Positions 1 through 12,911 of a DNA stretch of 64,000 bases are shown here, piece by piece. The position numbers and the translations under genes are program-made. The first letter of the stretch is position 1, and each line of letters starts with the position of its first letter. The DNA is taken from assembly GCA_035771175.1 (NCBI GenBank), contig CM069590.1:53406024-53470023 (forward strand), given 5' to 3'. The notes under the pieces are model-generated. The model did no database searches and was not told where the DNA came from. It saw only the letters and a list, made by a program, of their open reading frames with translations. This DNA comes from Paratinospora sagittata. Taxonomy: Eukaryota; Streptophyta; Magnoliopsida; Ranunculales; Menispermaceae.

Positions 1-304
1 ATTATACCGCACTTCCAAAGCATGTTCGTCAGCTCCTCATTAGAAAAGCCAAAGGCCATCTCCCACCATCCCTTGGCCTCACTACTTATTGCAACAGCAC
101 AGGACAACCTCATGCACTCACATATCAACTATGAACTACCAAGATTCTATATTGTACCAACATCTTTGCCAACAAACATGGTGATTCGTCATCAAGAGTA
201 AGAATAGGGAAGCATAAAATCATACTATAGCAGTGCAGTTTCCCAGAATTGGGAAAAGGTGAACCGCTATGTCATTGTTAGGTTGTCCAAAAAGCCTTAA
301 AGAA

Positions 305-336
<32 letters not shown>

Positions 337-609
337 CTCTAGTGTATTCTTCTCTGTTCATAAAATAATCTTCTTGTCTCCTAAGTTTATATTGAATTTA
401 TTTATTGTTAATTTGTTATCACCAATCTTCAGTCTATTAATTCTAGTATGAATGCACAGAGTACTTGGTCCGGTGACATTCACATAAAAAACATCTCTCC
501 AGTTAGCTGTGAAATATAACCTAATTACCATAACAGAAATATAGCAGCAGAAGAAATTTCAGTAATAACATTCTTTTTGTTGAAAATTTTCATAAGATAA
601 CTAACTTAC
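1..609. other. Left-edge sequence, downstream side of BDP1
   Basis: No confident gene. A minus-strand frame starting with ATG at 113 stays open to the window edge (37 codons, containing WWEMAFGFSNEELTNML). It faintly recalls a helical repeat, but it is too short to assign. Positions 305-335 hold a short (TA)n/(GA)n microsatellite. The remaining BDP1 exons should lie to the left of this window or be too short for me to recognise here. Confidence 0.3.
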
Positions 610-3600
610 CCTTTGAGCGATTAGTTAAAGCATCATGAAGTTTCAAAGGACATTGGCGCTCTTCCTTTTTATATTTCAATTTCACTTGATGACGTGTGCG
701 GCCAGGGAATAGCTGCTGTATCATTGCAAAATCAGTCCCAAATTGCCGAACGCCCTGGAGGACAAGATAAATCAGGCAAAAATCACTCCAGTAACTCCAT
801 TAGAAATTCAGAGACATATTATGTAGTCATCATGTAGCTGAACCTACATAGCTGGTAAAACACTTATAAATGAGATGAGTATATGAAATAGTGGGTAAAT
901 GAGAAAGTAAAACTCTAAAAATGAAATGACTAATCTGGTCGTATTTGAAAATGTCATCATACGTCTTAAAACCCATATGTAGAATGCTAGTGCATTTATC
1001 GTGATGGTGTTGAAAAATCGGTCCTAAACTGATAAATACTCTGCAACATAGAGCTGATCAGACCAAATGCTCCAGCAACTCCATCATAAATTAACACAAT
1101 ATATGAAACACGGTTAGAGAAGACATTTAGGAGCACAAAAATGATGTGATTCATCATAATGCATTTCACGAAAGTCATCATAATCTAAGTTCTAAACTCT
1201 ACGAGGAGAATGCCAAAACATATTCAACTCAACCCAACTCAACTAAGCATTTTTCCAACTATATGGGTCGGCTACATGAATCAGCTTCTTCCACTCCGCT
1301 CTATTGAGGGCTGTCTCGGCATTCAAATTACAAGAAGTTAAAATCTTCTTAATTATCTCTGTCCATGATATTTTAGGTAGAATTCCAACACATAACTCTG
1401 TCAAAATTTGTCACGCATATATGCCACAATATGCAGAGCACCAGAGCAGACTTTGATATCTCCAAAGAAATCTATAAATTAAACCACAAGAATCCAATTT
1501 ATAAAGAATTTGTCCTCTGAGAAACTCTTATTAATCTGATATTATCAAAATGATTCTTCAGATCTTTTAAGCAGGATCAACTAAAAGCCATCCTGACTCT
1601 GTACAACGTCATCAGCAACACATAGTAAAGTCAATACCACTTCAAAGAAGAGACATTTGCACAACTGATGAGAGCTGAACAAGGCATTACAATCTTGATT
1701 CCGAGAAGGATAAAGAAACCAACAGCCCAGATCAGGTATAAATTCTAAATTCAGATATCACCCTATGTTCAAATGACTACAAGATGTAAGAGGAATTTTA
1801 CCTGATAGAACAATTCTGTGTCTTGTTTCGACCATCTGTCCTTGGGTGTCCTTTCCATAAAGGAATGATAATTAATTTTGATGGAACTTGCATCAACCTT
1901 ATGCAGTGCTTCACCATCATCGAGGTTCACATCTTGCTCTGAACCAAAAGGATTGTCATAAGAAGCACCATCCCATGCAGATGATGTATCACCACTGCAT
2001 AATTAAATGATAGAGAGTTGATGAAAGGTCACAACTGACACTTATAATAGATAATAGATCCACAGCTTGAGCAATCAATATTTGAATTTTGAGCTTTTCA
2101 ATTCTTTCAAAATAGTAGCATACCCCTACTATTGAAATTTCATGCCTTCAAAAGAAAAGAAAAAAATTTGACAAAAAAAAAAATGAGCGCCCATAAAAAG
2201 AAAAAAGGATCCCTGGTTTTAATTCCAACCAGCACAATGTTGACAAAAATTAACTAACTATGAGTGAGCTTTAAAATTAAGGAAAAATTATTTTTCTTTG
2301 TTGAAGGAATTTCAAAAGAATTTTTTGAACGCTCTGCATAAATTAAAATTACCACACATAAGAAAGATCTTCCATTGTTTAGATGCTAATCTGTTAATAA
2401 AATCCCCCAAACAATCGTTCTTCCAGTGTGGTTTTCTTTTATGTTATATGCGCTATCATTTCACACCCTTCAAAGAGTAGCCCGCACTAACAAGCAATAA
2501 AATGAGTGGGACACCCACACCTTCTCAGAATGAGAAGCAAGTTAATAATCAAATTCATAACTTACCATTATTTCAAGCAAGCTGCAAAGTTCCACAATCA
2601 GAAGTGCAAATATAAGTTCAAAGATAATCCACATTTGAAACTAAACTACCATTGTTATAATAAAGTATTGTCATGTTTTTTGAGGTTCATATTATAGGAA
2701 TTAAATATAAATGTGTATGTCCACATCATAAATTTCTAAATTTATAAGAAGCAAGCATGTCAATTTTCAAAATCTTGTGCATTTATTTCTCATACAAAAT
2801 TGTCACAACTTTATATCTCATTACATCCATTTTTTTAATATATAATTGTAGAAGAATTTGCATGTAAAAGAGGGGTCATCATTGAGAATTAGAGGATTTG
2901 GAGCTTTAAGATCACCAATTCATATGGAGTCACCACCCTCATGTTCATTCTTGCTACTTGGTATCATCTCACAACCACATCATCATTGCGGTGTCCTTTA
3001 TGATAATCTTGAATAATATCTAGGGTTGTGATGGAAGATAAAGAATTCAAAGTTGATTAGGGCACTGAGAGACTTTGCCATTGTACATCATCATCCTATG
3101 ACCATCCCAATGTAAATGTAAGAAATGAGTTTAAATTTATGGGAGATCCCATTTAGATAGCGCTATTACCCAAACCCAATACTTATATCCTTCCCAAGAA
3201 TCCCATATGCTCTACCTACCTTTCTTAGTTTTAATTTAAACTCCTTAAAGCACTATTTCTTCCCATCAACATCTTTTGGGAAAGCATATTTTACACATTG
3301 CCTTCTCCTTCATTCCCATTAGCCACCCTTCCTTGTGCTCTATTCTATTCATAGCTTCATCTCTACCCTTTAGTTTGATTTTTTTTTTAATCTAAAGGGC
3401 AACTACAGCATGAAAGCCCCTTCCACATCACTTTGACCACTTAAAAACTCCAGGAGCCAACCAAATTTTTTTAAAAGACAGTTCTCTCATGACAGTTTTT
3501 AGAAAATATAAAAATACTGCAACAACTATCTAAAATGCAAGCAGCTTATTGGAATTCAAGAAAGATATAATACCTTTGGCGGGGAAGAGACTTCTTGTCT

Positions 3601-6290
3601 TTATTCTGCAAAAAAATTCTTACAAGTTTAGCAACATACAGTCATGCTGCAGTGTGCAAACTTGCAGACTGCTAAAATTTGAAAATTTTGATAATGCATA
3701 TTGAAGCAGCAAGGTCAACTAAACTACATACCGACATCCGTTCCTTGGCCTCTGCCAGAAGTATTAGATCCTTAATCATCAATTTTTGAGGATCAATTTC
3801 CTCTTCGGTTTCAAGCAAATCCTTGTTCACTAAAAATGTACAAGTCAGTGGAGGTGCAACATAAAGGAAGCATTCAACAAAATTATGACACGCAGAGAGA
3901 AGCATAGAATTCAACAATTTGAATGTCCAGCTGTCAATGGTACCTTGTCTTTTATTCCGTCGAGTAGAATGAGAAAACTTCTTTTTAGGAGGTTCCTTAT
4001 TTGATTCACCAGCTTCTTTGGCCTTTCTACCCCTTCGAACTGTTTTCTCATTTTCGGCTGCTGGCTTCTTAGATTTTCTTGGTGCCCTCTTAATCTCTTC
4101 TCCTTTATATTCATCATTATCGCTATTATTCCCATCTTGATCCATCAGGGAATCACTGGTGGGTCCATCTAGAGGTTCCCCATTTTCTTGATCCCCATCT
4201 TCTAGAGACTCAGCATAACTACTACTTACCCTTTTCCTCAGCCACATAGTTGATTTATCGGCTTCATTTCCCTCACCAGTTGCTAAAGCATCCCTTTCAT
4301 CCTGGTTTCCTTGAGAAAGCTCTTCAATATTCCTTGAATGAGCCTCTCTCACCCCCTCTTTTGTCACAGGTGATTTTTTTCTTTTCCTGCTTCTATCAAC
4401 CTGGAACATATAAACGAAGCATCGTATCAGATAATTATATGGTTCCATTTTAATTACACAAATGAACAGAGGCCAAGGTTGAAAAAGAAATCACCTTCTT
4501 TTTGGACATTTCAGGAACAGCCTGTGAATCCACAAGTTGTTCAAGATCATCAGCATTTAAACCTGATTCAACAGCAACACTTGTCAACTGTTCAGTTACT
4601 TTGAATTCAGAGGGCGTGTCATCTGGTGCAGAATCAGGTGGCTTCATGGTTGAAAATTCATGAAAACCATCTGTTGGAAATGTAGATGTCAAATCCTCCT
4701 CCAAGTATTCAGTTTCAGAGGTCATCAACTGACACTCACCTGAAAAGTAACAATTCTACTGCATCAGGATGAATGGCAGTTAACTAGTAATTTATTTTGG
4801 GTTTGCAACTTAATTCTGCATCACCCAATTTGTCAGCTGAGAATGCTACTTCAAAACTCAAATTGAAGGAAGTAATAAACAGCATAAAGATAGATTTTTT
4901 TTTAACTCACCAGCAGAAGTATTGGCCGGATTAACAATGTCAAAGGATTCCAAATCAGTAAATGCCTCAGGTTCCTGAAAGGAGAGAAGTCTTTGTCTAA
5001 ATTTCCAACAACAAGAAGCAGAGAATTGGTGGGGAATATGCAGATATTTACCTCTCTGTTTAACCTACCAGCATCCACCAGAAAATCTCCACTGTAATCA
5101 AAGGTTCCAGCCTCCATGCTATTTATGGGACCTTGGGAAGCAAGACGTTCAGAGGAAGCATCGGCTGGCACAGAGCTAGATGAATGAAGAACTGATGAGC
5201 CATTAGAAGAGAAAGTTGGAAGACTAGTTGAGGCATGGTGAATAAAATCCTCAGGTGCATCATTAGTGACAGAATGTGATGGAGAAAGCTTTTTTCTAGG
5301 TTGGGCATTTACTTTGACCTTTGGCTGGTATTTTCTCACTGTATTCACTGGCAATAAGAAATGTCAGATGGTCAATATTTTCAAAGATAATTTGGAGTAA
5401 AACCATAACAGTTCCAAATTTCCAATATGAGAAGAAAGCTAAAAAACAAAAATAAATTAATAAATAAATAAATCTTCTAACACGCAAAGAAAGCTCCCTT
5501 CACCTTTCGGCACGTTAGACTGAGAAAGAATAGCATCAAGAGATTCCAAGTCAGAAAAAATATCTGCAGTCTGAGAGTAGAAAATTAACAACCAAATAAA
5601 GGAAGAAAAAATAATCAAATATAATGTTGAGATAAGAATTAGTACACTCTTACCTCAACCAATCCTGGAATCCCAGGCTGCAAATCCCCGTGAATGTCTG
5701 CCATTGTAAGTTGTGAATGTTGTGATGAGTTTATGTCATCTACAGTATTTACATGTTGGGATGAATAGTCTACCAGCTGAGAAATTCGGTCATCGTTAGT
5801 ATTGAAATGTTGGGATGGATTGTCTACCGGTGCAGAAATCCGGCCATCATTGGACAAAGGAAGTCCTGGATGAGAAACCTCATTTCTTTGCATCAGCTCT
5901 TGACTCTCAAAAGGTTCACATGGCGAATTTGTCGGAGAGGTAGGACACTGTGCACTGGTAGATGTAACCACAGGAGGAGCATGATCATGATGTAGAGAGT
6001 TTTGCAGAATTGAGGCTGCAGTATCAGGTTTTTCCTCCGTAATTGTAGCTTTTGTAAGATTTGATGTTAGTGTTGGTTTTGTTTCCTTCCTAGGACGGGG
6101 TTTGACCTTGGGTTGGAATTTGGCCCCAGCCCTAGCTGCCAAAAGAAAATTGCTGCCACCATTTATTCATAGACAAGATAGAAAAGACAAATTCTAGATT
6201 CCTATCTTTCACAAGCCATTAGTTACCATTATTGCCGCCAGGTTCAGAAAGGATATCAGCAAAAGGATCAAATTCAAAAGTCATGTCCAT
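610..6290 (-). CDS. BDP1: Transcription factor TFIIIB subunit B'' (BDP1-like), 3' end missing
   Basis: B'' is the SANT-domain subunit of TFIIIB. With TBP and BRF1 it recruits RNA polymerase III to tRNA and 5S genes in the nucleus. I placed eleven phase-compatible GT-AG exons: 6290-6227, 6135-5654, 5570-5504, 5347-5052, 4974-4911, 4739-4495, 4400-3944, 3829-3732, 3605-3574, 1994-1802 and 754-610. They give about 714 residues. The start MDMTFEFDPFADIL lies three bases after a splice acceptor, so the 5' leader is spliced. The N-terminal half is acidic/Ser-rich with FQPKVKPRPRK and YQPKVKVNAQPRKK motifs. A basic KKKFSHSTRRNKRQ stretch and VNKDLLETEEEIDPQKLMI follow. The SANT/Myb domain (about residues 648-714) has RWSKQDTELFYQGVRQFGTD and MIQQLFPGRTRHQVKLKYK, both diagnostic for B''. 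The last visible exon ends in phase 1, so coding continues beyond the window or in an unrecognised exon. Family assignment is strong; exact ends of the middle exons are inferred. Confidence 0.9.
755..1801 (-). other. BDP1 intron carrying a LINE tail
   Basis: This 1.05-kb intron separates the two SANT-coding exons. It starts at a GTAAAATT donor directly after codons ELFYQ and ends at an acceptor before GVRQFG. The only recognisable content is the RTE-type LINE 3' fragment at about 1205-1395. Confidence 0.75.
1205..1395 (-). mobile_element. RTE-type LINE 3'-end fragment
   Basis: On the minus strand the piece reads through a GATTCATGTAGCCGAC-like segment and ends in a TTGAGTTGGGTTGAGTTG tail. 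Tails of this kind are typical of plant RTE LINEs. It matches the larger copy at 60121-60480 over about 150 bp with scattered differences. It is 5'-truncated, as LINE insertions usually are. Confidence 0.7.
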
Positions 6291-8520
6291 CAGCTGTAAA
6301 TGCACTCTTGGGAGAACAAAATGAACTGCAAAACAATAAATAATTAAAGGTCACTTCATAAAGGGTTTGCTAAAATGAATCTCATGAGGAAAGATCCTAA
6401 CTTCTAATCCTTCAAGATAACAGCGAAGGGTCTTGGTTTGGGGAATTCTAAGTATTGTTGTCAGAATCATGAATAAAAAACGAATAGTTACAAGGCTTGA
6501 TGAATCAAATCAGGATTTTGATAAGTGAATTATAAGATTTACAACACAAATGTGAGTTATATATATTAAGTGCCCATACAATTATAGAGGCTTTAGTATT
6601 TTAAAACTAATTAATGATTAGGACCAATTCACTACGATTTAGCTATTAATTTGGTTGGTCCAATTCACTTATAAGTGACAAATATTAGCAGTTCCACAAT
6701 CCGATTCAAATCTGCCACCAAGTGGATGCCCAAAAGAAAAAGGAACGTGGGGAAGAATCAACGAGGAATCCAGGAAAGAAAGAAGGAAAAGTGTGATGAG
6801 AATTCTCGACTCAAGATATTAAAAGGTGCAAAATCAATAGGTTACAATTGCTTCAGCGAGAGCTGTTGCCAATATTGGAAATGTCCTTAGTTCCCTCAAT
6901 CCATTCCATGGCACAATTGTTAATATTAATTTGGGTTATTTTTTTAATTTTCTAATTTTGTTAATGCACATTTATTCATTTTTTGAGGTTGGAAGATAAA
7001 GATTAAAGTACATATTGTACTTTGCAAGTTAATTAAATTAATTTATTTTTGTTTTAATTTATCTTTAAAGTTTTTTTAATAGGTAGTTTTATAAAATATG
7101 TCTAGCTAGATTTTTTTTCCAGAGTCTAAATTCTATAAGAGATATTTTAGATTACATAATACATTAAATTAATTGTAATTTTTATTGTGAGTTTATAAAT
7201 GCAAAAGATATTTGACCTATAATTTGTTGATATAAATTTCAATTCTTCATTTATACATTAAATATGCGATTTATGCATATTTTTCTTCTTCTATTTTTGT
7301 TATGAATAATACCTATTAGTAGAAAATATTTAGCAGATAATAATAATTTTACAAAATACCCATGTCGAAAGCTTGTGTTTATTTTTATTTTTTTTCTTAG
7401 ATGTGTTTTATTTACTTTATTATTTTTATTTTAAATTTAATTTTCGTTATCATCTTTTCTAAAATTCCTAATACTTCACTTGAAATACGCATATCTATTA
7501 AAACTTGTCAAATAATATATCTTGAAAAGTAAATTTGTAAATATTGGCTAAAGTTGAGGATGTTACACCGTCAGTGATCACATATCAATCACCAACTGAC
7601 TTTCCACAAGTTCATTCTTCGCAGAATTTCAAGGATTCACCAATGTAATGAAGACCCCCACAACAAATATCACGAAACATAAAAAATTGACAAACCACCA
7701 AAGCATTATTACAATTACAATTATAAGCCAGGCCTAATCAATAGTCATATAATGTTACACTATTCATGTTTGATTCATTCAATCAACGAAGCAAATCTTC
7801 ATTCATCCATTCACTCAAAAATCATGATTTCCTCAAATTGTGTCCCCAGTTTCAGGCCTTAGTCTTACAAATACTTTTAGGTATTTACTCAAACAAGTTG
7901 TTTGCAATGTGCATCACTCGTAAAGCCTTACAAACTAACCCCTATATCATCTGTACATCACTTGTAAACAAGTAATATTTATTCAAACGAGTTGTATGAA
8001 TCACAGAATATTTATGTGTGCTTGTGCACAAGAGTTCTTCGCATGTGCGTGTACAAACCCTATCTAAAGTTCTCTCCTTTATGCTATTTAACATTAAACC
8101 AATCTACTCTTACACTGAATCAAAGGATTGATTATTAAAAAACAAAAGATTGAAGAGGACATCGGCCCGTTCATACATAGCAACACTAGTCAACAACATA
8201 TATCTATTTTTCACAACCATTTCTTCATCTCGGATTAGAAGAAGAAATTAAATCTTTTTCTCTCTTTTTCTAAAAAAAAAACAGACGAAGAATAAGAAGA
8301 AGAAGAAACAATGTTTTACCGGTCGTTTGATGGTGAGAGTTTAATGGTCGGTAAAAAGTAAGATAAATTGCAATCGGCTCGGTGGTGCCAGACCGAAACT
8401 GCGAAGCGAACCAACGGAACTGAACTGAAGCTTTTTCGAAGGAGACAGCTCGGCGTAGATCAAATCCCTTTCCTTCTTCGCCCCTATTCCTATGTTTACT
8501 CTGTCTCGCGGTAAGATTTT
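6291..8520. other. BDP1 5' leader intron and promoter side
   Basis: AT-rich non-coding sequence between the BDP1 start exon and a GC-richer patch (about 8320-8500). That patch probably holds the first non-coding exon and promoter of BDP1 on the minus strand. The acceptor at 6294-6295 lies three bases before the ATG and supports a spliced leader. I see no coding exon or recognisable transposon in between. Confidence 0.45.
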
Positions 8521-9819
8521 AGAAATTAGAAAAAATTACCGTTCAATCGCTCCCAAAAAAAAAAAAAAAAACGTTGTTTAAGTTGCTACACCGGGTCGGT
8601 TTTGAGTTGACTCGGTACCAACTCAGTTTGCGAGTAGGTCATGTATATCTGTTAGAATTCTAATATATGACTACTTATAAATTTTAATACGAACCTAGAA
8701 CTCTGAAGTAGAAAAAGTAAATTCATGTAACTGATTATATAGTTAGAAAAGATTATGTTAACTTAAGTGGTATTCTAATTCTGATTATGCGCGTGTATGT
8801 AATATTATGCTTCGATTAGAAGTATAATATTTTTAAAGAAATATAAATATATAAAAAAAGGAGGATAATAATGCCACTATTATTTTTTAATTACACATGA
8901 GAAAATGAGCTTTCGCATTCATATCATATGAAAATAGACGAAGAAGGTCAGATTTTCACATTTGTGTAATTGTGTTAGAAAGAGAAACATTTTTAAAAAA
9001 AAAATCTTAATTCCTTAATAATCAAACACCCTATTTTGATTTTAACAAAAAATACCTTATTTTTTTAATTTTCTCAAGAAAATTTCATATTTTATTTAGA
9101 GAAGTAATTTTTCAGTTGAGACTTAAACTTCCTATTAATATCACAAAGACATAGCAATTTCGCATGTTACTCAATTTTCGTTAAAGATATATTTTCATTG
9201 AAAATGTTTATGCTTTTTGAAAACAAAATAAACATTATTTTTTTTTTTTTTTTTGAGAAGAAAAACACATTATACTTGACACAGACAAACAATAGATAAA
9301 TTAAAAAAAAAAAAAAAGAGTTGCTTTCTATGATTTCTTGGGGAAAACAGTTTACTTTTCATGAACTCAAATAGAAACCTTGTTGCTCCAGAATTCTCTA
9401 ACTTCTTATTGTTATTATCTTTTTCAATTATCAAAAATAAAAACACATGTTCCCAAAGACACAAAGAAATATTTAAACGCCACACATTAGCAAACGATTT
9501 TTATACATCTGTTAGATAGAAAAAATAATAAAACGCCACAAATTACCCAACAAATAACCGAGCAATTCGGATTTTGTATGCAAACTACAGGACTTTGTGA
9601 TGAGCAAAGATGCTACATGTTGTATGCAAAACAAAGAAGATAATTCAAAGGCTCCTCTGAGAGCACAACTCAGTACACTACATGTGGTTGGTATCAGTGA
9701 AAGAGATGAATTTTTTTCCTCAATAGCCTGTTGATTATCCCATCTATGGTGAAGGGGCAGAAAAGGTGGTGAGAAAGGTGAGCAACAACTCTGCAACAAA
9801 TAAGAAAAACCGGGGGCAT
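8521..9819. other. Intergenic spacer plus PSF2 3' UTR
   Basis: AT-rich spacer with homopolymer runs (A18 near 8557, T near 9238-9254). The right part (about 9500-9819) is probably the PSF2 3' UTR on the minus strand. The short minus-strand open frames here are UTR or spacer artefacts. Confidence 0.4.
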
Positions 9820-12800
9820 CTACCGGCGCCGTAGTTCCCGCTGTAAAGTAAGGGCCAAAGATCACAAAAGAGAGTAAGAGCGTTAGAAAATAAACTTGGG
9901 GCAAACCTCCATCAATAGCAACAATGCAACATCAATAATGATTTCATTTAGAAAAAAAAAAAAAAAAAAAAAATGAATCGAAACTCTAAAGAACTCTGGG
10001 TACTTGTGCACACTCACCAAGCACTATAACTGACAGCGGTAAGTTGCTTTTTTTAAACAAAAAGAAAGGGGCTTGAAACTTTCTTTCTCAATACAGACAA
10101 GAATCAAAAGAATGGTAGAGCAACCACAAAACTAGCATACACAAGAAGAAATTGATTGTCTGACATCTTTGAAACATATATGATGCGTTTGACCCCAAGT
10201 TATGCTAAGAAAGCTCCTTGGGATCACTTCATCCATCTTCTTCAGATTGCATTTATTTGACAAACAAACTGATAATTACGAAAATTCAAGCTTACCATGA
10301 TAATAAGATAGGTGAGGGCATATTGGCATTGATTGATACATCATGAATATCTAGTTTTCCACTTAAAGATGAAGTATTTGGCATGTATCCAAAACCTTTC
10401 CTAAAATTTCCAAATAATTAAGCATATCATAGCAGTTACATAACTTAGATTCTCAACTCAACAAAGCATACCATACGGTATCATCCCTGGACTAAAAAAG
10501 TAGAGTTGTTGCTTCAACCTATGATTTGAGTCTTTGAACAGAAATAACAAATTTAGCCCACTGCACTTGTATTTATCTTCTACAAAATTATATCACTTTC
10601 TTTCTCAAGTCTCAAATTTAACATTTTTATATTTCAAAAAACAATTCTATTTTTCAGTACTATAGTATTTGTAGAATTGCATTAACGTGTTTTCAAGTAT
10701 GATGATTATTACAATAAAGATTTGACACTCGTTTGTTTTCTTTAATTTTGATAAGTTCAGATGGCATCATTCCTAACAATGTTTTTTTCGGGGGCATCGT
10801 GTTATGTAATTTGGGTCCTTTTATCATTCTTCACAACTACATATTTTTAGTTATTTCAACAAAAGAAAAATAATGAGAAGTCCCACAATAAATATGGATG
10901 ATGTAGTCAACGCCCAGACTGCTCCAAGAAAATGGGAAAGAGCAACTGAGGAAACTTACTCTTGGTCCATCATCCGGAACATTTGTTGGCCTATTAGACA
11001 TTGCATCTTGTTGGTGTATCATCTGTGGACTATCATGTTTGGCAAAAGCTTGTAGAGCTCTCACGAAGAATGGACGCACAATGTTCACTTCCATGGCAGA
11101 GAGGTCTTTAAGCTGCAATTTCACAAATCACAGAAGGTAAAGCCATGAAAATGAGGGGAAATCCATAAACATGTCACAGGGAATAGTTATCTCACAAACA
11201 TTTGTGAGGAGAAGCTCGAAATGTAGCAGGTAGAAGCAAATATCTATTCTAGTTAATATGTGATACAGAGTTCAAACATTAAAAGGGCAGAAGCATGAAG
11301 CTACAAATCCCTAAGGATCTCTCCATGGGTCAATGATTACAAATATGAAGTATAAAATGTTCCCAATCAAATTGTTGCAATCATACTAAATCTTGACCCT
11401 TTCATTAATATTAGAAACTTTTCTGACTATTAATACGACATCAAATAATACATCCATGAGATTATCTACCATGGCATCAGGGAAAAATGGTTATACCTTG
11501 ACTACATGTGTACTTGAAGAAATTTTCTCTAAGCCAGTCTCAAACTTATGAAATCTTACATCCCTGATGTCCTCAATCAACGATCTCACCTGCAAGAAAG
11601 CTCTATATAAAAATAAAATCTTCCAAAAAAAATATTCAAATACATGTTGCATAAAACAGTCAAGCCAAGACAAGCTGCAAATTCACCATATATATTTCTG
11701 GAATATCATCACGAGCACTGCCATCAACAAAATTACAGTCAGCATCAAAGTCACAACACAGTTCCAAGATGCATAAAAGAAATTGCTACTACGCACTTGT
11801 CAAAAAGAAGTCTTGATATCTCTACATAATGAAATGGTAATGGCTGAAACTGTGCAGGAGAATCACGTTCTGCTTCCAAAACCTGTGTCAAGTTTTCTGC
11901 TCCATGAAAAATAGAATCATAGAGGGATGTTCAGTCTTGAATTCCATCATGAATTTTTTTGATTGAACACTGAATCTGAATCATCTATTGTCCATTCATA
12001 CACTCTCAAGTATTATATTCAGATAAAATCCCAAACACAGGTAACTTAAACTTCCACAGGTCCCAGCAAAATAGTAAGAATGTTTTGAACATTACATAGA
12101 GAACCAATAATAAGGCTCCAAAGAAGAAGAAGATTTAAAATAAAAAATAAATAAAAATAAAATAAAAATAGTCAAGGATAACAACACATCAACACCAAGA
12201 TTTCCTATAAAGATGACGGGACAAAAATTTTGACAAATCTATACTTTAAATGTCTACTCTCCCTGGACTAGTATAGAAATTCTAATTTGTCAAAAGATCT
12301 GCTGAAAATTCATCTTGAAAATGGCAAGGCTATTCAATCCACATTCAATCAAACCTCTTACAGGCATAAAAATCCGTTGAATGTTCATAGAAAATCTTTA
12401 AGAAAAACACACACATACATACATAAACATATAATCTACTTTATTGACTTAAATATTCAATCATCTTTCTAAGAAGGAAAACACACCTACAGACATCCAC
12501 TGCGGAGATCGAATTGTACACTTTCCTCTCTTCTTCAAAGCCACCGCAAGCCACAGTGGTACTTGTGTCGCCATTTGAGGGCGGAAGGGGCCAAAATCGC
12601 CCTGTCACATGAACCTCAATTCAAACATAAGCCATTTTCAGGAACCAATCTCTCAGAAACCACAAAAATGACAACAGAACGAAAAGTATAAAATTGCACT
12701 TACGCATATCAAATTCAGAGTTTCCATGTTCATATTGGGGACGATCTCCACCAATTGGTCCTCCGCAAGGAACTCTACCTGTCATTTATAGATAGATTTC

Positions 12801-12911
12801 AAAAACAAGTAAAAAATATAAAGAAATATATAAAGCTGAATCTGGAGAAGAATTTTACAAGACCTCAGCTGCCGAGAAGATTGATAGATTGGGGTCAGAT
12901 TGTCCAGCCAT
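9820..12911 (-). CDS. PSF2: DNA replication complex GINS protein PSF2
   Basis: PSF2 is one of the four GINS subunits. With MCM2-7 and CDC45 it forms the replicative CMG helicase in the nucleus. Eight exons are all phase-consistent: 12911-12864, 12778-12704, 12601-12487, 11896-11797, 11717-11687, 11589-11497, 11112-10960 and 9840-9820. They give 211 residues, close to the usual plant PSF2 length of about 210. Diagnostic strings include [60 protein letters not shown] and [17 protein letters not shown]. The last exon is only 21 bases (RELRRR, stop), separated by a 1.1-kb intron. Exon 1 uses a weak GTCTTG donor. The gene looks intact. Assignment is firm; the short exon 5 (31 bases) and the terminal exon rest on phase and family length. 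Confidence 0.93.

Noticed and set aside
1..113. 37-codon minus-strand frame open to the window edge, possible mTERF-like helical repeat
   Set aside because: Too short and similarity only impressionistic; kept as a note under the left-edge entry.
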